24,134 bases of DNA from CAMCXE01 sp041179125 (GTDB taxonomy: Bacteria; Pseudomonadota; Gammaproteobacteria; Pseudomonadales; Cellvibrionaceae): assembly GCA_041179125.1 (NCBI GenBank), contig JBEGTZ010000204.1, positions 1 through 24,134 of the forward strand, in the 5' to 3' direction. The position numbers and the translations under genes are program-made. Below are positions 15,624 to 23,005 of this stretch, piece by piece; positions within the stretch are counted from its first letter, which is position 1; each line of letters opens with the position of its first letter. A model generated the notes under the pieces. The model had not been told where the DNA came from. It worked only from the letters and a program-made list of their open reading frames with translations, and searched no databases.

Positions 15624-15786
15624 ACCTAGAAACCTCAGTTGGATCACCCAAGTCTGCGCAACCCCTTGGCCCAAAAAGTTTAAAATTTCGAACAACCAAT
15701 AAGGCTGCCCTTCATTTTAAACTTTCACTATCTGCACCAATGGCTTACACAGCTTTTGGGTGCTCAACTGAGGTTTCTAGGTTAAA
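15621..15786 (+). repeat. Long copy (R3) of the TCAACTGAGG palindromic repeat family
   Basis: A 166-bp element. Left arm 15621-15640 (TAAACCTAGAAACCTCAGTT), right arm 15764-15786 (TCAACTGAGGTTTCTAGG, then TTAAA). A second stem, CACCCAA (15645-15651) with TTGGGTG (15756-15762), continues it inward. The inner 12-bp stem is AAAGTTTAAAAT (15675-15686) with ATTTTAAACTTT (15714-15725). The 27-nt loop is the same as in R2 apart from a few changes. It starts on the folE stop codon. Confidence 0.92.
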
Positions 15787-15813
15787 GGCATCTGTAGCGG
15801 ATAGGCAAGGTGA

Positions 15814-15872
15814 TTTATCTAAAGGCCAGCTACACTCAAAACTAGAATGCTTGAACCTGCGCCTTAGATAAA
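15814..15872. repeat. Inverted repeat between R3 and the solitary arm R4
   Basis: TTTATCTAAAGGC (15814-15826) faces GCCTTAGATAAA (15861-15872): 12 pairs with one bulged A around a 34-nt loop. It is not followed by a T-run, so it is not an obvious terminator. It lies in the stretch between repeat R3 and the solitary arm at 15884, in the leader of the DUF4124 gene. Confidence 0.6.
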
Positions 15873-15883
15873 CGCGCGATCAT

Positions 15884-15901
15884 TCAACTGAGGTTTCTAG
15901 G
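15884..15901. repeat. Solitary right arm (R4) of the palindromic repeat family
   Basis: TCAACTGAGGTTTCTAGG is identical to the right arm of R3, but no matching left arm or interior is found in the preceding 97 bp, and the TTAA that borders the other copies is replaced by CTCC. Lies 34 nt before the DUF4124 start codon. Confidence 0.8.
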
Positions 15902-15935
15902 CTCCATCAAACCGTTATGAGATACGAGGCTATTT

Positions 15936-16403
15936 ATGCTGGCTCAGCAAAAACATATTTCCACCCTGCCGACAGGTTTAAAATTGTTAACCCAAGTACT
16001 GTTAAGCGGCTTGATGTTGACCGGTGTTTGCCAGGCCGGGCAGTACTACAAATGGGTGGATGGCAATGGTGTTACGCATTTTTCCGAAAAACCTGTAACC
16101 GGTACCGAGGCTAAAAAAATGGGTACGTCCTCTAAAACAGAGGAAGCAGCGCCCACCGCCGAAGACGCGCCAAGCGCAGAAACACCTGCCGGCAGTACAC
16201 CCACCGCCGCGCAAGCCAACATCAATGCCGAAAATTGCAAAATCGCCCAAGAACGCATCAAAGCCCTTAAATCTGGGCAACGCATTCGATTGGTGGGGGA
16301 CGACGGGAAGTTTTCGTATTTAGATGAGAACCAAATTAAGGACGAGCTGAAGAAAACCCAGGATGTATTAACTGCTAGCTGCACGCCTGCCGCCGCGCCT
16401 TAA
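15936..16403 (+). CDS. Secreted DUF4124-type protein
   Basis: 155 residues. ATG 15936 has GAGG (15926-15929) 6 nt upstream. A signal peptide (roughly residues 15-35, hydrophobic core LLTQVLLSGLMLTGVCQA) leads into YYKWVDGNGVTHFSEKPVTG, the short beta-hairpin module of the DUF4124 family, found at the N-terminus of many periplasmic proteins of gammaproteobacteria. A low-complexity Ala/Pro/Thr/Glu linker (about 65-95) follows, then a charged C-terminal part with two Cys (CKIAQERIKALKSGQRIRL .. TASC) that may form a disulfide. Function unknown. It is convergent with cheB and shows no link to chemotaxis. Confidence 0.75.
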   Translation: MLAQQKHISTLPTGLKLLTQVLLSGLMLTGVCQAGQYYKWVDGNGVTHFSEKPVTGTEAKKMGTSSKTEEAAPTAEDAPSAETPAGSTPTAAQANINAENCKIAQERIKALKSGQRIRLVGDDGKFSYLDENQIKDELKKTQDVLTASCTPAAAP

Positions 16404-16421
16404 GCCATTGGTTCTGAATAT

Positions 16422-16438
16422 GCGGGCAGCTCGCCCGC
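16422..16438. terminator. Hairpin between DUF4124 gene and cheB, possible weak terminator
   Basis: GCGGGC-AGCTC-GCCCGC, 18 nt after the DUF4124 stop, with an outer GGTTC/GAACC pair (16410-16452). A TCGGTTTT stretch follows on the plus strand rather than a clean T-run, so terminator function is uncertain. Confidence 0.4.
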
Positions 16439-16477
16439 TATCGGTTTTGAACCCATAAAATACCGCAAATATTAAGG

Positions 16478-16500
16478 TTCAACTGAGGTTTTAGGTTAAA
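16478..16500. repeat. Solitary arm (R5) of the palindromic repeat family
   Basis: TTCAACTGAGGTTTTAGGTTAAA matches the right arm of R2/R3 with one deleted base. A TTAA lies on each side (16472-16475 and 16496-16499). It ends 8 nt from the cheB stop codon, between the convergent DUF4124 gene and cheB. Confidence 0.8.
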
Positions 16501-16508
16501 AAAGCGCC

Positions 16509-17663
16509 CTAACCCAACTCCTGGCTTAGTTTGCGCGCAATGTTCACCAGGGGTAAAACCTCATCCGTAAGGCCTGCATTAGCCACGGCTTTGGGCATTC
16601 CGTACACCACACAACTGGCCTCATCCTGGCCCCAAATCACCGCCGCTTTATCCTTAAGCAAACGCGCACCTTCACAGCCGTCTGCGCCCATTCCAGTGAG
16701 CACAATCCCCAGCACACCGCCACCAAATTCATTGGCGGCAGAGGCAAAAGTGATGTCCACAGAAGGTTTGTAATTCATCCGATCATCACCGGGCAGAATT
16801 TTAATCGCGCCCCGGCCACGTTCAAAAATAGTTTGGTGGCCGCCGGGGGCGATATAAATGTGCCCCGGCAAGAGTTGATCCCCGGTTTCGGCCTCTTTAA
16901 CACGCACCTGACACTGCCTATCCAAACGCTCCGCCAGGGCTTTGGTGAAGTTTGGTGGCATGTGCTGCACCACAACAACCGGCACTGAAAAGCTACTGCT
17001 CAATTGCATTAACACTTCAGTTAAAGCCATAGGCCCACCGGTAGACGAGCCAATTACCACCAAACGAATACGCCCACGCAAGGATTTTACTGTGGGTTTT
17101 GCCGCTGGCGCTTCGCGCTTCACCTCCGCTACAGCGGGCTGAGCGGAAGGCTTGGCTGATGCGGGCGGTTGCGGACGCGAGGGTTCTGGGCGGCGTTGTG
17201 GCTCGGGTTGTGGCGTCTGAGGACGTTGTGGTGGGGCGCTCACTGGCGCGGGCGCTCGAACATTAGACGAGCGCGCAAAGGTTAATAGGGTTTCATGCAG
17301 TTTGCGTTTTAACTCGGAGGAATTGCGCGAAACTTCAGCGAAGTTTTTAGGGATGAAATCAACCGCACCTGCGGCCAGGGCATCCAAGGTAGTTCTTGCA
17401 CCCTCGTAGGTTAAAGAGGAGAACATCACGATGGGTACGCGTCGCTCACTAAGAATTAATTTAATAGCAGAAACCCCATCCATGTAGGGCATTTCATAGT
17501 CCATGGAAATAATATCCGGTTGTAGATCGCGCGCCATATCAACCGCTTCACGGCCATTGGCGGCAATGCCAATCACCGTTAATTCAGGGTGCTCATTAAT
17601 AATTTCTTTCAAGCGCACTTGAAAAAAATTCGAGTCATCAACTATGAGCACTTTAAAAACCAC
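16509..17663 (-). CDS. cheB: Chemotaxis response regulator protein-glutamate methylesterase
   Basis: Removes methyl groups from (and deamidates) chemoreceptors when phosphorylated by CheA, giving sensory adaptation. I prefer GTG 17661-17663 as start (384 residues): GGAG (17669-17672) is 5 nt upstream and the protein then begins at the receiver domain, MVFKVLIVDDS. A TTG at 17699 would add 12 residues and overlap cheA. The receiver domain has D9, D10 and phospho-acceptor D55 (IISMDYEMP). A Pro/Ala-rich linker runs from about 147 to 185. The esterase domain shows the catalytic triad in GSSTGGP (Ser), VVVQHMPPNFT (His) and VLTGMGADG (Asp). The gene follows cheA by 29 nt and is the last of the che unit here. 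Confidence 0.95.
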   Translation of the reverse strand: MVFKVLIVDDSNFFQVRLKEIINEHPELTVIGIAANGREAVDMARDLQPDIISMDYEMPYMDGVSAIKLILSERRVPIVMFSSLTYEGARTTLDALAAGAVDFIPKNFAEVSRNSSELKRKLHETLLTFARSSNVRAPAPVSAPPQRPQTPQPEPQRRPEPSRPQPPASAKPSAQPAVAEVKREAPAAKPTVKSLRGRIRLVVIGSSTGGPMALTEVLMQLSSSFSVPVVVVQHMPPNFTKALAERLDRQCQVRVKEAETGDQLLPGHIYIAPGGHQTIFERGRGAIKILPGDDRMNYKPSVDITFASAANEFGGGVLGIVLTGMGADGCEGARLLKDKAAVIWGQDEASCVVYGMPKAVANAGLTDEVLPLVNIARKLSQELG

Positions 17664-17692
17664 GTTCACTCCGGCTTGTGCAGGGATGGATG

Positions 17693-20002
17693 TTAACAAC
17701 CCACATAACGTTTTAGCATACTGGGAACATCTAATATCAGTGCGATGGTTCCATCGCCTGTAATCGTCGCGCCAGCCATACCCGGTGTGCCTTGCAGCAT
17801 TTTACCTAGGGGTTTTATCACCACTTCTTCTTGTCCAATTAACTGATCCACCACAAAACCCACGCGGCGCGTTCCCACATTTACAATCACCACATGGCCT
17901 TGTTTGGGGCGGTCAAATGAGTTCAGCCCTTTTACCAACCAGCGTTTTAAATGGAAAATCGGAATCGCTTTGGCGCGCACCGTGACGCATTCCTGGCCGT
18001 CTACAATGTGTGCTTTGGTTAAATCCATGTGGAAAATTTCATTCACACTCACCAAAGGTAAGGCAAAGGTTTGTTTGCCCAGCATAATCATCAGCGTGGG
18101 CATAATGGCCAGGGTGAGTGGCACTTTAATCACAATGCGCGTGCCCTCCCCCATTTTTGAAAAAATTTGTATCGAACCATTTAATTGGCTAATTTTTGTT
18201 TTCACCACATCCATGCCTACACCACGGCCTGAAATATCTGAAATCTCTGCCTTGGTGGAAAACCCCGGTGCAAAAATTAAATTAAATGCTTCCATATCGG
18301 ATAAACGCGCTGCCGCATCGGCATCCATTAGGCCTTTTTCTATGGCTTTTTCACGCAGTATTTGCGGGTCCATACCGCCGCCATCATCGGTGATGGATAA
18401 AAGAATATGGTCTCCTTCTTGTTCGGCGGATAACACAATTTTGCCCGTGCGCGATTTACCCGCCGCTTCCCGAACGGCGGGCAATTCAATACCGTGATCC
18501 ACCGAGTTGCGCACTAAATGCACCAGCGGGTCAGCTAAGGCTTCCACTAAATTTTTATCTAAATCAGTTTCTTCGCCCACTAAATCTAAATTAATTTCTT
18601 TTTTAAGATTGCGCGCTAAATCGCGCACTACACGGGGGAAGCGGCCAAACACTTTTTTGATCGGCTGCATACGTGTTTTCATAACTGCTGTTTGTAAATC
18701 AGCCGTTACTACATCTAAATTCGCCACCGCTTTAGCCAGGGCTTCATCGCTGGAATCCAAGCCTAAACGCACCAAACGGTTACGCACCAACACCAATTCG
18801 CCCACCATGTTCATGATGTCATCCAGGCGTTGGGTGTCCACACGCACGGTGGTTTCAGCGACTACCGCCTGTGAATTACCCCGTACTTCGTCATCGGGGT
18901 CGGCGGCGCGGGAGGGCGGTGCGGCACGAATAACACTTGCTGCGGCTGGGGGTTCAGAAGACGGGCTGGGGGCCGGTTTTTCCTCTTTCACCACGCGCGC
19001 CACAGGAGCAGGGGTTGGCGTTGAAGCAGAAACGGCTGCTGGGGATTCACTCGCAGTGGGGCCTTTGCCTCGACCATGTAATTGATCAAGCAGGTGCTCA
19101 AATTCATCATCAGAAATAATATCGCCCGTTACCGCAGGTGTGGCAGGGGCTGCACTACTAGGGGCTGTTGAAGCGCCAGCCGCTCGGCTTGGGCCTTTGC
19201 CTGAACCGTGTAATTGATCTAATAAACTTTCAAATTCCGAATCGGATATTTCGTCAGCGGATACCTGTTTAGGTGCAGCCTCCGCAGTACCCGGCTTGGG
19301 TGTTTTCACCGTGGCAATACCCGGCCCTTTACCTGCACCATGTAATTGATCTAACAAAGACTCAAATTCATCCTCAGAAATATCATCCAACACAGGTTTA
19401 GGCGGCGGGGCCGCAGGCTCCACTAGCGCCCGTGAAGAGGGCGCTTTATCAAGCGATGAATCCGAATTAATAGCCTGTAAAAAGCCTTCGTATTCTTCAT
19501 CGCTTAAATTAATTTTGCCGTCAGAAGGAACAGGTGTGGGTGCAACAGCGGCTGGAGCGGCGGGCGGGCTGACGGGGGCGGCGGGTTCAGGTGCAGCAGG
19601 GCTATGTAGGTCCTCACAACTCACCAAACGCTCAAGCCGGGCAATTAAATCTGGGCTTGCAGGAATGGCTTCTTGGCGTGCCGATACCGCCGCAAATTGC
19701 GCGTTAACGGTATCCAACGCTTGTAATACCACGTCCATTAATTCAGACGTTACCGTGCGCTGGCCATTGCGCAAAATATCAAATAAATTTTCTGTGATAT
19801 GGCAACAGGCCACCATCGCATCTAATTGTAAAAAACCCGCGCCGCCTTTAACGGTATGAAACCCACGAAATATTGCATTTAATAAATCGCGATCATTCGG
19901 GCGCTGCTCAAGATCAACCAGCTGCTCGGATAATTTATCGAGAATCTCGCCAGCTTCAACTAAGAAGTCTTGTAAAATATCATCATCTTCAGCAAATGAC
20001 AT
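17693..20002 (-). CDS. cheA: Chemotaxis histidine kinase CheA
   Basis: Receptor-coupled kinase that phosphorylates CheY and CheB. 769 residues. P1 phosphotransfer domain at about 1-125 with H49 in GFHTVKGGAGFLQL. A long linker (about 130-375), Ala/Pro/Ser-rich, replaces a compact P2 domain and carries three copies of a DISDxEFExLLDQLHGxGKGP motif. The P3 dimerisation helix pair starts near TQRLDDIMNMVGELVLVRNR. The P4 ATPase has HLVRNSVDHGIE (N box), ITDDGGGMD (G1) and ISGRGVGMDVVKTKI (G2). P5 (CheW-like) covers the last 135 residues from TLMIMLGKQTFALP. ATG 20000-20002 has AAGGAG (20009-20014), which overlaps the cheZ stop. It forms a tight unit with cheZ and cheB. Confidence 0.97.
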   Translation of the reverse strand: MSFAEDDDILQDFLVEAGEILDKLSEQLVDLEQRPNDRDLLNAIFRGFHTVKGGAGFLQLDAMVACCHITENLFDILRNGQRTVTSELMDVVLQALDTVNAQFAAVSARQEAIPASPDLIARLERLVSCEDLHSPAAPEPAAPVSPPAAPAAVAPTPVPSDGKINLSDEEYEGFLQAINSDSSLDKAPSSRALVEPAAPPPKPVLDDISEDEFESLLDQLHGAGKGPGIATVKTPKPGTAEAAPKQVSADEISDSEFESLLDQLHGSGKGPSRAAGASTAPSSAAPATPAVTGDIISDDEFEHLLDQLHGRGKGPTASESPAAVSASTPTPAPVARVVKEEKPAPSPSSEPPAAASVIRAAPPSRAADPDDEVRGNSQAVVAETTVRVDTQRLDDIMNMVGELVLVRNRLVRLGLDSSDEALAKAVANLDVVTADLQTAVMKTRMQPIKKVFGRFPRVVRDLARNLKKEINLDLVGEETDLDKNLVEALADPLVHLVRNSVDHGIELPAVREAAGKSRTGKIVLSAEQEGDHILLSITDDGGGMDPQILREKAIEKGLMDADAAARLSDMEAFNLIFAPGFSTKAEISDISGRGVGMDVVKTKISQLNGSIQIFSKMGEGTRIVIKVPLTLAIMPTLMIMLGKQTFALPLVSVNEIFHMDLTKAHIVDGQECVTVRAKAIPIFHLKRWLVKGLNSFDRPKQGHVVIVNVGTRRVGFVVDQLIGQEEVVIKPLGKMLQGTPGMAGATITGDGTIALILDVPSMLKRYVGC
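19057..19387 (-). repeat. Triplicated peptide motif inside the CheA linker
   Basis: Residues 206-227, 251-271 and 295-315 of CheA read D-I-S-E/D-D/S-x-E-F-E-x-LLDQLHG-x-GKGP, about 44 residues apart, separated by Ala/Pro/Ser spacers. A degenerate fourth copy (INLSDEEYEGFLQAINSD, residues 164-181) precedes them. The DNA of the copies has diverged at synonymous sites (for example LLDQLHG is encoded differently in each), so the peptide, not the DNA, is what is conserved. Confidence 0.85.
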
Positions 20003-20012
20003 TGAGCACTCC

Positions 20013-20798
20013 TTAGAAACCTAAGCTCGAAAGTAAATCATCCACATCATCCTGGCCCTGTACCACATCATCCCTTATGGCGGCATGAATTTGTGGCCCT
20101 TCCGCTTCGGTGCAATTAATTTTTTGTGTTTCTTTCTGTTCAACATCTAAACCTGTTATTTCTTCCACTTGGCCTGCGATACGCATCAAATTAACTAGTT
20201 CTTTTTCCATGTTAGTTACCAGGCCAATCACTTTTTTCAGCACTTGCCCGGTTAAATCTTGGAACCCTTGCTCCAATATAATGGCCTGTAAATGGCCACT
20301 TAATTGTTCCGCACCGGTATTCATCTGGTCTAAAAAATCCGACATTCGATCATACAAACCGGAAAACTCTTTTTTAGAAATTTCCCTGCGGCGCAGTTTT
20401 TCCCACTCGGCACGTAAAATAGCCGCCTCTTGCCCCAAGCTCATGGCAATCGGTGCGGAGGCCTCCACACGGTCCATGGTTTTTTCGGCTGCTTCTTGCG
20501 TCATCGTAATAACAAACTGCAACCGGTCAGACGCATCACGAATTTGTGACGGCACCAGTTCATTTTTTCCGTTTATATTTGCATCAACATTAAAATTAAC
20601 AATGGCGCTGTGTAATGCGCGGGTTAACTGGCCAACGGTATTAAAAATATGGCGATCACGCACCTCTACCAGGCTATGAATCAGCGCGGAGGCATCTTCA
20701 AAATCATCATTTTGTAATTTGCTGACCAGCAGGTTCGCACACTGCTTTAATTCGGCCACAAAGGCCTCACCATTGCGCTGAGAAATAGGAGTCTCCAT
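20013..20798 (-). CDS. cheZ: CheY-P phosphatase CheZ
   Basis: Dephosphorylates CheY-P and so ends the motor-switching signal. ATG 20796-20798 (261 residues) is chosen because GGAAGGG lies just upstream; an alternative TTG at 20846 would overlap cheY. The chain is almost wholly helical, as in the CheZ four-helix dimer. The catalytic Gln is Q180 in EQGFQDLTGQVLKKVI, the signature of the family. The C-terminal CheY-binding peptide, DDVDDLLSSLGF, is intact. A variable acidic segment (about 215-250) links the two. Lies 28 nt after cheY and 10 nt before cheA. Confidence 0.95.
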   Translation of the reverse strand: METPISQRNGEAFVAELKQCANLLVSKLQNDDFEDASALIHSLVEVRDRHIFNTVGQLTRALHSAIVNFNVDANINGKNELVPSQIRDASDRLQFVITMTQEAAEKTMDRVEASAPIAMSLGQEAAILRAEWEKLRRREISKKEFSGLYDRMSDFLDQMNTGAEQLSGHLQAIILEQGFQDLTGQVLKKVIGLVTNMEKELVNLMRIAGQVEEITGLDVEQKETQKINCTEAEGPQIHAAIRDDVVQGQDDVDDLLSSLGF

Positions 20799-20826
20799 CG
20801 GATACCCTTCCGCTATTATGTTTTTA

Positions 20827-21201
20827 TTAACCGCCGACACGTTCAAAAATCTTATCGATTTTCTCTTTTAGCACCTGCGCGGTGAAAGGTTTAACCACAT
20901 ACCCATTAACCCCGGCCTGAGCCGCTTCAATAATTTGATCGCGCTTGGCCTCTGCCGTCACCATGAGCACAGGTAAGGACACCAATTTGGGATCGGCGCG
21001 CACCTCTTTTAATAAATTAATGCCGGTCATGCCGGGCATATTCCAGTCCGTTACAAGAAACGCAAAATCACCGCTACGCAACATCGGCAACGCGGTAATA
21101 CCGTCGTCCGCCTCATGCGTATTAGTAAAACCAAGGTCCCTGAGCAGGTTTTTAATGATCCTACGCATTGTTGAAAAATCATCAACAATGAGGATTTTCA
21201 T
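20827..21201 (-). CDS. cheY: Chemotaxis response regulator CheY
   Basis: Single receiver domain of 124 residues that carries the signal from CheA to the flagellar motor. Acidic pocket D7-D8, phospho-acceptor D52 (LVTDWNMPGMTG), T82 and K104 (VVKPF) are all present. The text MKILIVDDFSTMRRIIKNLL matches polar-flagellum CheY proteins. I chose ATG 21199-21201; however, a stronger GGAGG (about 21219-21223) is placed well for a TTG at 21213, which would add only four residues (MDKN). It is the first gene of the unit in this window: the gene upstream (pilU) is divergent, and no fliA precedes it. I found no clear sigma-28 or sigma-70 promoter in 21202-21517. Confidence 0.95.
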   Translation of the reverse strand: MKILIVDDFSTMRRIIKNLLRDLGFTNTHEADDGITALPMLRSGDFAFLVTDWNMPGMTGINLLKEVRADPKLVSLPVLMVTAEAKRDQIIEAAQAGVNGYVVKPFTAQVLKEKIDKIFERVGG

Positions 21202-21423
21202 GTTCTTGTCCAATGCCGCCTCCAAATTATTCTTTGCCACCAGATTTATCAGCAAGTCTAGCTGTTAAGTCCCCGCGAGCCAGTTTTTAACCCCATTAAT
21301 CAACGTACATATACGCTGCTATAAGGTTAACCACTCTTTGGTTCCCAGGTTAACACTTGCTTAAAACCCCTTTCGTTTTACAGCATAGACCACAGCGAAT
21401 GCTTTGCCGGAGTTTTTATACAA

Positions 21424-21451
21424 TTGCAGGTATAAGCAGGCCTTCTATACT
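21424..21451 (+). promoter_or_regulatory. Candidate sigma-70 promoter of pilU
   Basis: TTGCAG (21424-21429), 16 nt, TATACT (21446-21451, five of six matches to TATAAT). The leader to ATG 21518 would be about 60 nt. Further upstream in the cheY-pilU gap, AGGTTAAC occurs twice (about 21325 and 21350). Confidence 0.4.
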
Positions 21452-21517
21452 GAGCCCATACCGATGTGATTTAACCTGCGCATCACCCTGGCCGCCACGC
21501 CCACCAAGGAGCCTTAA

Positions 21518-22699
21518 ATGAGTACCCCTATTGATGCCCTGCTACATATTCTTGCCAAAAAAGACGGTTCCGATTTATACCTCAGTACAGGCGCCCCACC
21601 CTGCGCTAAATTTCAAGGCACACTCAAACCCCTAACCCAAGACCCTTATAAAGTGGGCGAAGTAGAAGCCATTGCAATGGCTATCATGGATGAAGAGCAG
21701 CGCAAAGAATTTGCCCGCGAGCTGGAAATGAACCTGGCCATTTCAATTAATAATGTAGGGCGTTTTCGTATTAATATTTTTAAACAACGCAATGAAATAT
21801 CCATTGTGGCGCGCAATATTAATACTGAAATTCCACAGTTTGATAATTTGGGCCTGCCCGAAATATTAAAAGAAGTCATCATGAGCAAACGCGGCTTGCT
21901 GTTATTTGTGGGCGGCACCGGTTCGGGTAAATCCACCTCGCTGGCCTCGTTAATTGACCACCGCAATAGCGCCGCAGGCGGCCACATTATTACCATTGAA
22001 GACCCAGTAGAATACGTACATAAGCATAAGCGTTGTGTAGTAAACCAACGGGAAGTAGGCGTGGATACGCGCAGCTTTAAAGCCGCATTAAAAAACACCC
22101 TGCGGCAAGCGCCGGATGTAATTTTAATTGGCGAAATTCGCGACCGCGAAACCATGGAGCACGCACTGGAGTTTGCCGAAACTGGGCACATGGCGATTTC
22201 CACCCTGCACGCAAATAATGCCAACCAAGCCTTGGAGCGCATTATTAATTTATTCCCAGAAGAGCGCCGCCCACAATTATTAATGGGCCTGGCACAAAAT
22301 ATTCGCGCCATAGTGTCCCAGCGTTTAGTGCCCACGGTGGATGGCAAACGCTGCGCGGCGGTGGAAGTATTATTAGGCACCAAAACCATCGCCGAATTAA
22401 TCCTTAAAGCGCGCCTAACCGATATAAAAGAAATTATGGAAAAATCGGAAAACCTAGGCATGCAAACGTTCGACGCAGCATTATTTAAACTCTACACCTG
22501 CGGCAAAATTACTTTTGATAACGCCATCGCCAATGCCGATTCACCGAACAATTTGCGCCTGCGCATTAAACTTGCTGAAGGGAAATCCGTAGATACCGCA
22601 GATACCAACACCGAGAACGCAAGCCCAGGTTTTGCTTCCCTGTCACTAACCATGATTGAAGAGGAAGAAGAAAAACCCGACGATGCGAAAAGCCACTGA
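21518..22699 (+). CDS. pilU: Type IV pilus retraction ATPase PilU
   Basis: Hexameric ATPase that assists PilT in pulling back type IV pili (twitching, surface sensing, DNA uptake). 393 residues. Walker A GGTGSGKST (132-140), Asp box IITIEDPVEYVH, Walker B DVILIGEIRD (200-209) and His box ETGHMAISTLHANN are intact. DGSDLYLSTGAPPCAKFQG at the N-terminus, SLIDHRN after the P-loop and the extended acidic C-terminus (EEEEEKPDDAKSH) distinguish PilU from PilT. ATG 21518 has a perfect AAGGAG (21506-21511) 6 nt upstream. pilT, often its immediate partner, is not present in this window; the upstream neighbour is the divergent che unit. A 20-bp tandem duplication covers the stop codon. Confidence 0.94.
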   Translation: MSTPIDALLHILAKKDGSDLYLSTGAPPCAKFQGTLKPLTQDPYKVGEVEAIAMAIMDEEQRKEFARELEMNLAISINNVGRFRINIFKQRNEISIVARNINTEIPQFDNLGLPEILKEVIMSKRGLLLFVGGTGSGKSTSLASLIDHRNSAAGGHIITIEDPVEYVHKHKRCVVNQREVGVDTRSFKAALKNTLRQAPDVILIGEIRDRETMEHALEFAETGHMAISTLHANNANQALERIINLFPEERRPQLLMGLAQNIRAIVSQRLVPTVDGKRCAAVEVLLGTKTIAELILKARLTDIKEIMEKSENLGMQTFDAALFKLYTCGKITFDNAIANADSPNNLRLRIKLAEGKSVDTADTNTENASPGFASLSLTMIEEEEEKPDDAKSH

Positions 22700-22727
22700 A
22701 ATACTTAAAAAGCCACTGAAATACTTA
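22688..22727 (+). repeat. 20-bp tandem duplication across the pilU stop codon
   Basis: AAAGCCACTGAAATACTTAA occurs twice head to tail (22688-22707, 22708-22727). The TGA stop of pilU lies in the first unit and a second TGA is carried, unused, in the second. The copies are identical, indicating a recent event. Confidence 0.9.
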
Positions 22728-22787
22728 AATTGGAACGCTAAAACGTAAAACACGAAAATTCACCCACAACAAGCACACAAACATGTA

Positions 22788-22809
22788 GGGGCGCAATTCA
22801 TTGCGCCCC
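22788..22809. repeat. Near-perfect palindromic hairpin in the pilU 3' region
   Basis: GGGGCGCAAT-TC-ATTGCGCCCC, a 10-bp perfect stem with a 2-nt centre. There is no T-run on either side, so it is not a canonical intrinsic terminator. It is the only structure I see in the 306-bp stretch 22700-23005 apart from the tandem duplication; no gene is evident there. Confidence 0.75.
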
Positions 22810-23005
22810 ATCAACCATCCAATAAATCAAACATCCCGCCAAGGCGCGATCAACACATGGCTGAGGCTGTGCTGTCATTCAGCCAAACCCATCACGTTTA
22901 TTAGCGCCATGCGTCAAAATATCGGCTAAACTTACCCCCGAACGCAGCGCTCACCACTGCGCGCTCCGAACATTCAGCACTTTTCGCGGTATCTGTAGTA
23001 CGACT

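Noticed and set aside
17904..19085. Plus-strand open frames of about 190 codons opposite cheA
   Set aside because: Shadows of cheA; Ser/Thr/Arg-rich with no motifs, while cheA shows every kinase box.
21202..21517. Sigma-28 (FliA) promoter for cheY
   Set aside because: No TAAA-N15-GCCGATAA match was found on the minus strand.
21646..22461. Long minus-strand open frame (271 codons) opposite pilU
   Set aside because: It is the antisense shadow of the highly conserved PilU ATPase core and has Ser/Arg-rich composition typical of such shadows.
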